This document shows positions 15,486 through 23,211 of a stretch of 29,993 nt of DNA, piece by piece. The DNA is from a virus, in IMG/VR virus record IMGVR_UViG_3300014962_000021, positions 1 through 29,993 of that record. One strand, written 5' to 3'. The position numbers and the translations under genes were made by a program. Numbering within the stretch: position 1 is the first letter of the stretch; every line of letters begins with the position of its first letter. The notes under the pieces were generated by a model. The model saw nothing but the letters and a program-made list of their open reading frames with translations, was not told the origin of the DNA and made no database searches.

Positions 15486-16937
15486 TTATGCCTTCTGCAG
15501 CCGTTTTTTGCTCTCCGATGGGATGCCCGCCGCGTGCAGCACCGCCTCCATGCGCTCGATGTTCTTCACGACGGTCGCGATATTGCGCCGTGACGGCTGC
15601 CCGCTGTTGTGCTTTTCGAGGTCGGACCAGTAGGTACGCAGTTGCTTTTTGAATGCTCCGATATTGTACATCTCGGCAGTGTCGCCCTCGGCCGTGTTGA
15701 CCACATACATAACCTTCGATGGGTCGGCCTGTGGTATGTACGCTTTGGAGATCCCAAGTGTTGCGATCGGCAAGAGACGTGGCGTTGTTGCGCGCGCTTC
15801 TTGACCTTCCCACACCACCTCCGTCGGTGCGACCGTGGCCGCAACAGTAGCGGCAGAGATGCTCGGCTGTTGCTCAGCGACCGCAACAGGGCGCGGCGGT
15901 GTTGCCGTTACGGGCCGTGTTGCGTTCTCGATGTTGCGGCGATCGAAACCCTGCACGTTGACTGTTGCGTTGGGGGCGATGGGGCGGCGCCGTTCGGCGT
16001 TGAGGGCCTGCGCACGGGCGGCCTGCTGCTCCTGCATTTGGGCCGCTTTGGTTTCGGCAGCGGTAAATACGGGTCGTGTGAACATCCCGAAAGGGGAGCG
16101 GTGAACGCCACGGTACACTTCTTTGTCGGGCGTTTGCGCTTGGCCCTTGGCATACACCTCCTCCAATGCGTACATCAAAGAAGATAAGATCAGCAGGCAC
16201 GTAGCCGCCAGCGATAACCACAACTGCAAACCGTTAAGCGTGGCCGTGCTGGTTTCGTACCGCTCAAAGTCCGTGTTGTACTTGTCGGCCTTCAGACGCC
16301 CAGCCCGCCCCGTTGCCTCGGCTTGTGCCTGCAAGTTAGCCGCGATGCCCGCTTCGATAGTGCCCCGCTGCGCGGCGTATTTGTCGGTAATCGCTTTGCG
16401 CTTCTTGTTCACCTCCGTGGCTGCCCAGTTGTTCCCGTCCTTGGCCATCTGTTCAAGCTGGGGATTGACCACGGCGGCGGCCAGCTCTTTGCGCTCGGCG
16501 GACTTTAACCGTTCAATCTGCGCCCGCTGCTCGGCCACCAGTTCGCTAAATTTGTTCGCCTCGGATAGATCGGCCTGTTCGATTTTTGGAGGGCTGGTAA
16601 CGGCATCCGTCACGTAGTGCCGCCCATAGATCGTGAGGCCCATTGTGCCGCCGACCTGGAGCAGCAGAAAGATGAAAGACCAAGACATGATCAGCCGCTT
16701 GTGCGTGCCCGTCACGCCGTCGTAATAACGGCCGAAAAAGGTTTGCAGGCCGACCATCAATCCGTAATCGATAGCCATTCCGATCAGGGCCACGGCGGCG
16801 ATACCAAGCCCAGCGGCGAACTGCCAAGGCACAAACTGAATGAACGTGCCATAAACGGCACAAAAGACGACAAAGGCGCTATCAACGGCGCCGTACATGG
16901 AACAGCCGTAGGCCGTCACTCGGTAATACTTTTTCAT
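15486..16937 (-). CDS. Four-TM membrane protein with coiled coil and long cytoplasmic tail
   Basis: The 483-residue protein has membrane segments at about residues 18-36, 39-63, 83-104 and 237-257. Between the third and fourth lies a 130-residue Ala/Lys/Glu-rich coiled coil (SELVAEQRAQIERLKSAERK onward) that would face the periplasm if the N-terminus is inside. After the last TM comes a long Pro/Ala/Gln-rich linker (about 280-390), then a compact C-terminal region (YIPQADPSKVMYVVNTAEGD to the end) that could be a small alpha/beta domain with two helices. The family is not recognised. A role in host membrane takeover, superinfection exclusion or anchoring replication is possible; none is proven. 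It is the largest gene of the minus operon. Confidence 0.75.
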   Translation of the reverse strand: MKKYYRVTAYGCSMYGAVDSAFVVFCAVYGTFIQFVPWQFAAGLGIAAVALIGMAIDYGLMVGLQTFFGRYYDGVTGTHKRLIMSWSFIFLLLQVGGTMGLTIYGRHYVTDAVTSPPKIEQADLSEANKFSELVAEQRAQIERLKSAERKELAAAVVNPQLEQMAKDGNNWAATEVNKKRKAITDKYAAQRGTIEAGIAANLQAQAEATGRAGRLKADKYNTDFERYETSTATLNGLQLWLSLAATCLLILSSLMYALEEVYAKGQAQTPDKEVYRGVHRSPFGMFTRPVFTAAETKAAQMQEQQAARAQALNAERRRPIAPNATVNVQGFDRRNIENATRPVTATPPRPVAVAEQQPSISAATVAATVAPTEVVWEGQEARATTPRLLPIATLGISKAYIPQADPSKVMYVVNTAEGDTAEMYNIGAFKKQLRTYWSDLEKHNSGQPSRRNIATVVKNIERMEAVLHAAGIPSESKKRLQKA

Positions 16938-17233
16938 GCGGTGGGGATTTGGGTGTTGAGGTGTTGTTCAAGAATGGCGCGGGCCTCGGGGGAGATCATG
17001 GCCAAAACGGTTTTTGTATAATGCGCTTCGCAGGCGGATTTGGCTTCCTTTACTGTTCGATACTCGCCGATCTCGCAAACCGTCCAGCCGTTTTCGTCAT
17101 ACAGCGTTGCTGAATGACATGTGTCATACATTCGACTAATGAAATAAAGACTTCCAAAATCATTTACTGGCGTTTTGTAAGTCAGCGCCAAATGATTAAA
17201 TGCCCATTCCAAGGGTTTGATCAAATTTTTCAT
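16934..17233 (-). CDS. Hypothetical small protein
   Basis: The start at 17233 (MKNLIKPLEWAFNHLALTYK) gives 99 residues and overlaps the upstream small gene's stop (ATGA). Its own stop overlaps the next gene's start by four bases. The middle (CHSATLYDENGWTVCEIGEY) looks like two beta strands. TVKEAKSACEAHYTKTVLAMI is a helix resembling the end of small phage proteins that modify or sense nucleic acid, but there is no firm match. Its DNA is somewhat more A+T-rich than its neighbours. Confidence 0.6.
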   Translation of the reverse strand: MKNLIKPLEWAFNHLALTYKTPVNDFGSLYFISRMYDTCHSATLYDENGWTVCEIGEYRTVKEAKSACEAHYTKTVLAMISPEARAILEQHLNTQIPTA

Positions 17234-17394
17234 GTGTTCGGGGTTTGGGGGTTGAGATAAAAAACGTTGTCTTCTTCGATCCGATAGGGCGGTGTCGGCA
17301 GCCGTCGGCGGCGGCGCGGGGCCGTGGTGACGATCTGCCAGCAGTTCCAAAAGACCCACGGCAGAACGATCAGCAGCGACCAGTACGGCTCCAT
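17230..17394 (-). CDS. 54-residue single-TM microprotein
   Basis: Reading the minus strand from the ATG at 17392-17394 gives MEPYWSLLIVLPWVFWNCWQ, a membrane segment, then TTAPRRRRRLP, a basic stretch, and a polar tail ending NPQTPNT. The start overlaps the upstream stop (TAATG) and the stop overlaps the downstream start (ATGA). This double coupling, plus the TM/positive-charge layout, makes it a real gene despite its size. It may work with the four-TM protein two genes downstream. Confidence 0.65.
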   Translation of the reverse strand: MEPYWSLLIVLPWVFWNCWQIVTTAPRRRRRLPTPPYRIEEDNVFYLNPQTPNT

Positions 17395-17597
17395 TAGTTT
17401 ACGCTCTGATTGACGATCGCCAATTCTTTGCCGACCGTGCGGAGCAGGTCGTTCAAGATCGTCACTTGTTTCGGCAGCCTTTTCCGGTAGGTCCTCACCG
17501 TCGCGTGGGACACGTTGATCTTGTACGCCGTGGCGTGAAGGTTCGGCAGCCGTTCGATGATCTCGGCGACGGCTTCTTGGAGTTGTTCGGTTGTCAT
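17394..17597 (-). CDS. Small HTH-like DNA-binding protein
   Basis: The start at 17597 gives 67 residues: MTTEQLQEAVAEIIERLPNL, then HATAYKINVSHATVRTYRKR, which fits a helix-turn-helix (YKINVS as the turn, HATVRTYRKRL as the recognition helix). It is the first gene of the minus-strand operon and lies 100-160 bases from the divergent early promoter P1. It is therefore a candidate regulator of this divergent control region, though that is inferred from position. Confidence 0.6.
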   Translation of the reverse strand: MTTEQLQEAVAEIIERLPNLHATAYKINVSHATVRTYRKRLPKQVTILNDLLRTVGKELAIVNQSVN

Positions 17598-17626
17598 GTG
17601 GTTAGGGGTTTTGGTTAACGATGCCA

Positions 17627-17634
17627 CAAAGGTA
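17627..17634 (-). promoter_or_regulatory. Candidate -7 element for the minus-strand thyX operon
   Basis: The minus strand reads TACCTTTG, a perfect TAnnTTTG. It lies 30 bases before the ATG at 17597. A TTTG exists further upstream (17650-17653), but the spacing of 15 is short. Confidence 0.5.
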
Positions 17635-17669
17635 TGCAAAAAACTTTTTCAAAAAAACTTTAAAAAAAT

Positions 17670-17702
17670 TTTGGAAGTGTGCGAACAGTTAAATTATCTT
17701 TG
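17670..17702 (+). promoter_or_regulatory. Early promoter P1 (-33 TTTG, -7 TATCTTTG)
   Basis: TTTG (17670-17673) and TATCTTTG (17695-17702) are 21 bases apart. The spacer contains GAAGTGTGCGAACAGTTA, which recurs exactly in P2 and partly in P3. A-tracts lie directly upstream. It drives the helicase/IbrAB block starting at 17750. Confidence 0.85.
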
Positions 17703-17749
17703 TGTCACCTTAGTTACCAAACGATTTTTCAACCTCAATTTTACCTATT

Positions 17750-18160
17750 ATGAATCGCTCGCAAATTTTCCGCAATGCTTGGACCTCCGCTCGCGCCCTC
17801 GCCACCGTCAAAGGCGGCAATGTTCGCCAGTACATTTCCGAAGCCCTCCGCAAGGCTTGGCAGGGCATCGTGGTAACGATCGAATCGCTTACCGCCGCCC
17901 CCGCTGCCGAGCAGATCCAAAAGCTGGCCGACGCCTTGGTGTTTGCGTACAACCAGTACTACATGACGCCCAAAAAACAAGAAGCAATCGCATTGGTGCG
18001 GCAGGCATCCGAAAATTTGCAAGGCTTTGCGAAAACGGTTGCCGAGTCGGTGTACATGTACAAAAAGTGTTCGGCCAAACAAGCCTACTGCATCGCTCGC
18101 GGCATACACGAAAATTGCGGCAACACTGGCCGTTACGCTGACTTTATCTACCAAGCATAA
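17750..18160 (+). CDS. Hypothetical early protein
   Basis: The ATG at 17750 lies 47 bases after the P1 -7 element, with the leader TTTTACCTATT. The 136-residue product is helical and opens with NRSQIFRNAWTSARALATVKGGNVRQYISEALRKAW. This 'repeat-of-helix then ISEALRKAW' opening recurs in small proteins of many phages and plasmids, where the function is unsettled. Cys residues (CSAKQAYCIARGIHENCG) near the C-terminus could bind metal. It is the first gene of its block, so it is made earliest. Confidence 0.65.
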   Translation: MNRSQIFRNAWTSARALATVKGGNVRQYISEALRKAWQGIVVTIESLTAAPAAEQIQKLADALVFAYNQYYMTPKKQEAIALVRQASENLQGFAKTVAESVYMYKKCSAKQAYCIARGIHENCGNTGRYADFIYQA

Positions 18161-18171
18161 TCCACATTCTC

Positions 18172-18489
18172 ATGAAAGACAAAACAAAATGCCTTCTCGT
18201 CAAGGCCCGCGAAATCATCCGCATTTCCGAAAAGTGTTTCAAGCTCAAGGGCTGGAACGGCGTCGAAACACTGGTCCCCGCCAGTGCCTGTCACGAAGAC
18301 ACCGACACGAGCATTTGGGTAGCGTGCTGGTTCATTCAAAAGCAGGAAGGAATGCAGTATCAACAAACCCCGGTGGGCTGGTACACGGAAAAAACGGGGC
18401 GTGTTGAGCGGGAAACGACCTATCAGCGCCACGTCCCCAAGCAACTTTCACCCGAAAAAACCGATCCCGATGCAGACCTTCTTCGATAA
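18172..18489 (+). CDS. Hypothetical protein
   Basis: The 105-residue protein starts 11 bases after the previous stop. It contains KCFKLKGWNGVETLVPASAC and a Trp/Gln-rich middle. No motif is seen. Its end overlaps the helicase start by 20 bases. It is probably an accessory product of the helicase block, but nothing in the sequence shows the role. Confidence 0.55.
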   Translation: MKDKTKCLLVKAREIIRISEKCFKLKGWNGVETLVPASACHEDTDTSIWVACWFIQKQEGMQYQQTPVGWYTEKTGRVERETTYQRHVPKQLSPEKTDPDADLLR

Positions 18490-19663
18490 CCAACTGTCAG
18501 CAATTGAAAAGCTCCAACGCTATCGCGTTGGGGCCCTTTTTATGGAGCCTGGCACGGGAAAGACCCGCACGGCTATTGAGCTGGTCAAGTCCACCGATGC
18601 CGACTTGGCGTTATGGTTGACGCCATGCCGCACGGCCAACAATTTAGCGGCCGAAATCCAAAAATGGGGAGGACTTGCAAACCTGCATATTTTGGGCATC
18701 GAAACGGTATCTATGTCTACCCGTCGCTATCTTGACGCCCGGGCATTGCTTAGCGGCGCCGAACGTGCTTTTGTTTTGGTTGACGAAAGCCTCAAAATCA
18801 AAAATTGGCAGGCCCTGCGCACGCGCCGTATTTTGTCGCTCGGCCAGTTGGCATCCTATCGGCTTATACTTAACGGCACCCCTTTGTCGCGGAACATCCT
18901 TGACCTGTGGGCGCAGATGGAGTTCTTGTCGCCCAAAATCCTATCGATGTCGCTGCCTCAGTTCAAAAACACCTACTGCGAATGGGTGCGCAAAACCAAG
19001 TATGTCGGCGGTCGATCGATCCAACAGGAGTGGATAACCAAACACCACAACGTTGACCACCTGTACAGCAAGATAGGTCACTATGTATATGAATGCGATT
19101 TGGATTTGTCCAGTCGCCGTCAATACATCGAACTGGAATATACGGTTGACCACGAAGCTCGCGACCGCTACAAAGAACTCAAAGACTACTGGCTGTCAAA
19201 AGACACAATGGATGCTGCGGGCAATAACGTCTTTTTGTCCATGGTGCAGACAATGCAGCAGTCTTACTGTGTTACCGAAGAAAAGTTCACTCGGTTGGCA
19301 GAAGTGCTGAAAGTGAACGATCCGACAAAAGTGTTGGTGTTCACGAAGTACGTCGCCAGCCGTGACGCTATTGCCGAGCGCTATCCGAACCTCACTGTGT
19401 TGAGCTATGGTATGCACGCCTTTGGACTAAACCTGCAAGACCACAACGTAACGGTCTTTTGGGACAAAACGTGGGACTTTGCCCAACGCGAACAGGCCGA
19501 GCGCCGGACCTGGCGAGCAGGTCAACAAATGGACTGCGTTTATTACGATTTTACCGCTCGGATGCCCCTCGACGGCTTGATCAATAGGAACGTGGAAGCA
19601 AAAACCAGCCTGCTGGAGTACGTCAAACGCATCTCCAAGGCACAACTGCAAAAAGAATTATGA
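18470..19663 (+). CDS. SNF2-like superfamily 2 helicase/ATPase
   Basis: The start at 18470 (MQTFFDNQLSAIEKLQ) is preferred over one further upstream because it gives the Q-motif region at the N-terminus and a short overlap. The 397-residue protein has Walker A EPGTGKT (26-32), Walker B LVDES (103-107), motif III LNGTP (134-138), and motifs V/VI in HAFGLNLQ...QREQAERRTWRAGQ. The second RecA lobe is compact: little lies between LVFTKYVASR and GLNLQ. SNF2 enzymes move along DNA without strand unwinding and often remodel DNA-bound proteins. It is coupled to the next gene (ATGA). In a phage it could serve replication, recombination or the adjoining IbrAB-like pair. Confidence 0.85.
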   Translation: MQTFFDNQLSAIEKLQRYRVGALFMEPGTGKTRTAIELVKSTDADLALWLTPCRTANNLAAEIQKWGGLANLHILGIETVSMSTRRYLDARALLSGAERAFVLVDESLKIKNWQALRTRRILSLGQLASYRLILNGTPLSRNILDLWAQMEFLSPKILSMSLPQFKNTYCEWVRKTKYVGGRSIQQEWITKHHNVDHLYSKIGHYVYECDLDLSSRRQYIELEYTVDHEARDRYKELKDYWLSKDTMDAAGNNVFLSMVQTMQQSYCVTEEKFTRLAEVLKVNDPTKVLVFTKYVASRDAIAERYPNLTVLSYGMHAFGLNLQDHNVTVFWDKTWDFAQREQAERRTWRAGQQMDCVYYDFTARMPLDGLINRNVEAKTSLLEYVKRISKAQLQKEL

Positions 19664-20403
19664 TCCAGTTCCTACAAAACACGGCCAATGCCGCAATACC
19701 TGAGGAGTTTTTGGCCGGTCAAACCTTGATTATTTACCGCGATGGGTACGCGCTGCCATCGGTCCCAGGTGCTACGTTCGTTGACTTTGAGCGATACAAA
19801 GTCAGCTACATCGATTATCAGCCAACCCATATCATTATGGTGGGCACCAACCGCATTTTTGTGCCGTCCATACGCACGGAAATGGTATTCGAGTACCTGC
19901 AAACGATGACTTCCCACATTCGCAAGATGAGCATCGACACGGCCCCTTTCGTCGGCGAACCGTGGCGGTTGTGGTTCCATTATTCGCTCGCGTTCGGCGA
20001 ATGGCTGGGAGTTAACTACTCCTATGCCGTGGAAACCGACTGGCAGCATTGGTTTCTTCGCAACAAGGCCGAGAGCATAATCGACCCGAACGGCGTGCTG
20101 GCCAACAAAAGGCACACGGTTTCCGACCTCGTTCCGCTCAACACCTCGTTCGAATTTAAGGAGCCCGACACGCAACTGGCCGACCTCTACAATCGGGTCA
20201 AAGACTTTGCTTTCGAAAAGCATGACACGCCAAAGTTGATTGTGGCCACGATGCTCCGCGAGCTGAACAAGGCCATTGGCATTCAAATAGGCTTTGACAC
20301 CTACCTATCCAGCGCTCACATTGCCCTGCCCGATTTTGGGATTTACCGCTTTGTCGCCGAGGAATGCCAGCGGCGGCAGGCCATTTACAACGCCGCCCTA
20401 TGA
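19660..20403 (+). CDS. Unknown 247-residue protein between helicase and IbrA-like gene
   Basis: The protein is soluble, mixed alpha/beta and rich in aromatic residues (EPWRLWFHYSLAFGEWLG, TDWQHWFLRNKAES). It is locked between the helicase and the PAPS-reductase-like gene by ATGA overlaps on both sides. Strict coupling suggests a functional partner of these genes. I do not recognise any motif or family. It is the least understood member of the cassette. Confidence 0.7.
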   Translation: MIQFLQNTANAAIPEEFLAGQTLIIYRDGYALPSVPGATFVDFERYKVSYIDYQPTHIIMVGTNRIFVPSIRTEMVFEYLQTMTSHIRKMSIDTAPFVGEPWRLWFHYSLAFGEWLGVNYSYAVETDWQHWFLRNKAESIIDPNGVLANKRHTVSDLVPLNTSFEFKEPDTQLADLYNRVKDFAFEKHDTPKLIVATMLRELNKAIGIQIGFDTYLSSAHIALPDFGIYRFVAEECQRRQAIYNAAL

Positions 20404-21476
20404 AGCGCACATACCTTGAAAAATCCGTGCTTGACGCCGCCCGCGAGCGAATGGCTTACATCTTTGACAACTTCGAGGAAATCAACGTCAGCATCTCCGG
20501 AGGCAAAGACAGCACCGTAATGCTTGCACTGGCCGTGCAGGAGGCCGAGCGCCGCAACCGAAAAATCAACGTGTTTTTCCTTGACCAAGAAGCCGAATAC
20601 CAAGCAACGGTCGACTTGGTGCGTGAGCAGATGCGCCACCCGCTGATCGTGCCCAAATGGTACCAAGTTCCCATCTATATGACCAACGCTACGAGTTACT
20701 CGGACTACTTTTTGCACGCGTGGGGCGAGGGCCAAGACTGGATGAGACCTAAGGCTAGCGTGGCCATTAAGAAAATCGAAGGGGAATACCCGGATCGTTT
20801 CTACGATTTTTTCCCATATATCGAAAAGCAGAACCCGAACGCGGCTTACTTGGTCGGCCTGCGGGCCGAGGAGAGCATTACTCGATACCGGGCCGTCACC
20901 AAACACGCCGGCTACGGTGGCCTGCGCTGGTCCACGGTCGGACCTTCGGGTGCTGCTCGCTTCTATCCGATCTACGACTGGACTTGGAATAGCGTTTGGC
21001 GGTTTATTTATGACTACAACCTGCCGTACAACAAGCTCTATGACCTCATGTTTTGGTCGGGCTATTCCGTGTACAAAATGCGGGTCTCAAACTTGATCCA
21101 CGAGAAAGCATACAAGTGCCTGATCGACCTGCCGAAATTTGAGCCCGAGACGTACGACCGCTTGTGCCAGCGCATATCCGGCATTGCCACTGCCAGCCGA
21201 TACGCCAGCGAAAAGCTGATATTCAGCAACAAAACGCTGCCCAAGCACTACGCCAGCTGGCGGGAGTTTCGCGACTTCCTGCTCGAAAATATCCCGTCAC
21301 CCGATCATCGCGAGGCTTTCGCCCGACGCTTCGCCAAACAGGACACCGACGAACGCACGTGCAAAGCGCAAGTTGGGCAGCTGCTGGTCAACGACTGGGA
21401 AAATTCTAAATCATTCGACACCAAAAAATCCGAAAAAACCCTTCAAATCAAAGCCAAATGGATGCAAATTTTGTGA
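20400..21476 (+). CDS. ibrA: PAPS-reductase-like ATP pyrophosphatase (IbrA-like)
   Basis: The start at 20400 overlaps the previous stop (ATGA) and gives 358 residues. Residues 28-39 (INVSISGGKDST) hold the PP-loop SGGKDS that binds ATP in PAPS reductases and tRNA thiolases. FFLDQEAEYQATVDLV matches the usual second strand. The C-terminal half contains YPIYDWTWNSVWRFIYDYNLPYNKLYDLMFWSGYSVYKMRV, as in the IbrA/DUF3440 branch, not in true assimilatory PAPS reductases. The ParB-like gene follows with a 19-base overlap, the standard IbrA-IbrB order. Biochemical function of the pair is unsettled. Confidence 0.8.
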   Translation: MKRTYLEKSVLDAARERMAYIFDNFEEINVSISGGKDSTVMLALAVQEAERRNRKINVFFLDQEAEYQATVDLVREQMRHPLIVPKWYQVPIYMTNATSYSDYFLHAWGEGQDWMRPKASVAIKKIEGEYPDRFYDFFPYIEKQNPNAAYLVGLRAEESITRYRAVTKHAGYGGLRWSTVGPSGAARFYPIYDWTWNSVWRFIYDYNLPYNKLYDLMFWSGYSVYKMRVSNLIHEKAYKCLIDLPKFEPETYDRLCQRISGIATASRYASEKLIFSNKTLPKHYASWREFRDFLLENIPSPDHREAFARRFAKQDTDERTCKAQVGQLLVNDWENSKSFDTKKSEKTLQIKAKWMQIL

Positions 21477-21955
21477 ATTTCCGCACCCCTAAGGTGGTGC
21501 CCATCGAACAATTGTTCGCCAACGATTACAACCCCAACCGTATGCCCCGCGAGGAGATGCGCCTGCTTGAAGACTGCATCCGAAAGTACGGGTTTTTGTT
21601 CCCCATTATCGTCACGTGGGATGCCGATCGGGAAAAGTACAGGATCATCGACGGCTACCACCGCTACGAAACGCTGAAACGCATCGGCAGTTCGGAGGCA
21701 TCCGTTATTGACCTCCAGCTGCCATACCACGACGCAATCCAGTTGACCGTACTGATGAATAGGATCAAGGGCCTGCACCAGGTCGAAAAAATGTCTGACT
21801 TGGTGGTAAAATTGGAAGGTTTGGGCCTTACCGATAGCGAAATCGCCAATAATTTGGGGATGGAAGCGGAGGAATTGATCCGCCTAAAACAGCAACTCGG
21901 CATCGCAAATGCCTTTAAAAACGTCGATTACGCCAACGCCTGGGAATTCGGATAA
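21458..21955 (+). CDS. ibrB: ParB-like protein (IbrB-like)
   Basis: The 165-residue protein has a ParB N-terminal (Srx-like) domain: VPIEQLFANDYNPN, then a strand/loop, then IIDGYHRYETLKRI with the G-x-H-R nucleotide-binding element. A short helix-turn-helix (GLTDSEIANNLGMEAEELIRLK) follows near the C-terminus. The size and the fused location behind the IbrA-like gene fit IbrB. ParB-type domains bind or hydrolyse CTP or cut DNA in different families; which applies here cannot be told. It is the last gene of the P1 block. Confidence 0.8.
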   Translation: MDANFVNFRTPKVVPIEQLFANDYNPNRMPREEMRLLEDCIRKYGFLFPIIVTWDADREKYRIIDGYHRYETLKRIGSSEASVIDLQLPYHDAIQLTVLMNRIKGLHQVEKMSDLVVKLEGLGLTDSEIANNLGMEAEELIRLKQQLGIANAFKNVDYANAWEFG

Positions 21956-21972
21956 ATTTTTTTTACAAAAAA

Positions 21973-22005
21973 TTTGGAAGTGTGCGAACAGTTATTTTAT
22001 CTTTG
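21973..22005 (+). promoter_or_regulatory. Early promoter P2 (-33 TTTG, -7 TATCTTTG)
   Basis: TTTG (21973-21976) and TATCTTTG (21998-22005) are 21 bases apart, and the spacer shares GAAGTGTGCGAACAGTTA exactly with P1. It starts the block of small genes at 22047. Confidence 0.85.
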
Positions 22006-22046
22006 CGTCACTTTAATGCCTAATTGTTCATCTCAACCCTTTTACC

Positions 22047-22373
22047 ATGCAAGTTTCAGACTACCAATTTTTCCGCATTTTCGCCACGTGCGACAAGCTA
22101 ATCAAAGATATTTTGCCTATGCTTGCCGACGTGCGCACATCCAACCGCATTGCTTACACGGCCTATGTACTTGACGTAAAAGCCTATCAAAATGTGTCCA
22201 TTGTTGTCGGTATTTCAAACGACAGTTACCAAACAATTGCATCTCACATGGCTTATATCGGATATGTGATGTGTCGCTATAATATGGTGCCCGAACACGT
22301 TGAGGCATTCACGCCGCCCGCCGACGTTGACTTGACCTCCACGTCCTGCTTTATGGATGATTTGCCTTTTTGA
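22047..22373 (+). CDS. Hypothetical early protein with SSB-like C-terminal tip
   Basis: The 108-residue protein starts about 40 bases after the P2 -7 element. It is mostly helical (DKLIKDILPMLADVRTSNRI), and then a short beta segment (NVSIVVGISNDSYQ). It ends in the acidic tip FMDDLPF, almost the SSB tip DDIPF that binds helicases, primases and exonucleases. This suggests interaction with SSB-partner proteins, or competition with SSB for them. No other motif is recognised. Confidence 0.65.
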   Translation: MQVSDYQFFRIFATCDKLIKDILPMLADVRTSNRIAYTAYVLDVKAYQNVSIVVGISNDSYQTIASHMAYIGYVMCRYNMVPEHVEAFTPPADVDLTSTSCFMDDLPF

Positions 22374-22375
22374 CT

Positions 22376-22597
22376 ATGACCACTTACACAACCTCGGAGG
22401 CGGCCCGGCTATGGAACGTGTCGCCTCGGGTGCTACAAAAAGCCGCTGCCAGTGGCCGTATTCCCGCCTACTTTTGGGCATGGGCGCCGCAGTACGGCAA
22501 ACGTGGCCGCAAAGTTCGGGTGTTCTACCCGGGCGCCCGCAATTACCTCTACAAATCCGCTGGCCGTCCGTGGCCGGCACAAACCACCAACCCATGA
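22376..22597 (+). CDS. Small MerR/excisionase-like HTH protein
   Basis: The 73-residue protein starts two bases after the previous stop. YTTSEAARLWNVSPRVLQKAAASGRIPAYF is the usual HTH_17/excisionase pattern (turn at WNVS), followed by Lys/Arg-rich RKVRVFYPGARNYLY that resembles the wing. It could regulate the phage's own promoters, or act as an excisionase if this is a temperate phage. No integrase is visible in the window. Confidence 0.65.
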   Translation: MTTYTTSEAARLWNVSPRVLQKAAASGRIPAYFWAWAPQYGKRGRKVRVFYPGARNYLYKSAGRPWPAQTTNP

Positions 22598-22866
22598 TCA
22601 ACGCTAAAATCTTCAAAGGCTTGTCTTTCAAAGACGGCTTTGCCCAAACGCACTTCGGCAACTACAACGTGTACTTCTGCCGCCGCCAAATGGAGTATGT
22701 CGGCGAGTTCATCAACGAGTTCGGCCTCCGCACAACCGTGCACACGGCCGCGCAATTGGACGGCCAAAACGCCGCAATGCAGGCGTGCCAAGATCATTAC
22801 GAACGTGTATTGTTCCACATGCTGACCCCGTCGGCGCAAACCGCTCTGCAATGTCTCAAATCGTAA
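22594..22866 (+). CDS. Hypothetical protein
   Basis: The start at 22594 overlaps the previous stop (ATGA) and gives 90 residues. The pattern KIFKGLSFKDGFAQTHFGNYNVYFCRRQME suggests beta strands, then helices with His and Cys (ACQDHYERVLFHML). It overlaps the next microprotein by 16 bases. No family is recognised. Confidence 0.6.
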   Translation: MINAKIFKGLSFKDGFAQTHFGNYNVYFCRRQMEYVGEFINEFGLRTTVHTAAQLDGQNAAMQACQDHYERVLFHMLTPSAQTALQCLKS

Positions 22867-22940
22867 CCCTTATCGCCCTGCTCGGCCTCGTGTTGGCCAT
22901 TTCCGCATGGATTTCAGAACCAAAAGACCCGATCGAATGA
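22851..22940 (+). CDS. 29-residue single-TM microprotein
   Basis: The frame starting at 22851 reads MSQIVTLIALLGLVLAISAW then a short acidic/basic tail (ISEPKDPIE). It is one clean membrane segment. The stop overlaps the next ATG (ATGA), as with other real gene pairs here. It may act with the lipoproteins that follow. Its size makes chance possible. Confidence 0.5.
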   Translation: MSQIVTLIALLGLVLAISAWISEPKDPIE

Positions 22941-23185
22941 AGCGCCTAATTTGCCCTCTGCTGCTTTGTTTTTTCGGCGCCTGCTCTATGTCCCGCCAAA
23001 TGCCCGAGCGGACCGTGTACGTGCCCTGCATCTTCATAAAATGGCAAAATGACACGGCTATCTGCATGTGCCGAGACTGGGCCTATCATAACCCCGAGGA
23101 CACGGCGGGTTTTTACGACGAGTATTTTGAACAATGCAAGCGTCAGCGCCGGGCCGTATGGCTGCCCAAAATCGTAACCGATTGA
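22937..23185 (+). CDS. Small lipoprotein A
   Basis: The start at 22937 gives 82 residues with a lipoprotein signal MKRLICPLLLCFFGAC (lipobox FGAC, lipid on Cys16). The mature part has PC...ICMC and DTAGFYDEYFEQCKRQRRAVW. It is similar in layout to the next lipoprotein (xxxPC ... CxC ... DTAxF ... K.Q.RAxW). Translation is coupled to the microprotein upstream. Phage lipoproteins often block superinfection by other phages at the cell surface, but this is an inference here. Confidence 0.75.
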   Translation: MKRLICPLLLCFFGACSMSRQMPERTVYVPCIFIKWQNDTAICMCRDWAYHNPEDTAGFYDEYFEQCKRQRRAVWLPKIVTD

Positions 23186-23211
23186 TTTTTTCACCCCTAA
23201 TTTTTACTCAC

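Noticed and set aside
15609-16187. Plus-strand frame of 192 residues opposite the four-TM protein
   Set aside because: It is antisense to a well-organised membrane protein gene. It is Cys/His/Arg-rich, as expected of a shadow.
22376-22597. Temperate-phage lysogeny module based on the excisionase-like HTH protein
   Set aside because: No integrase, repressor or attachment site is visible, and small HTH proteins of this type have many other roles. Lifestyle is left open.
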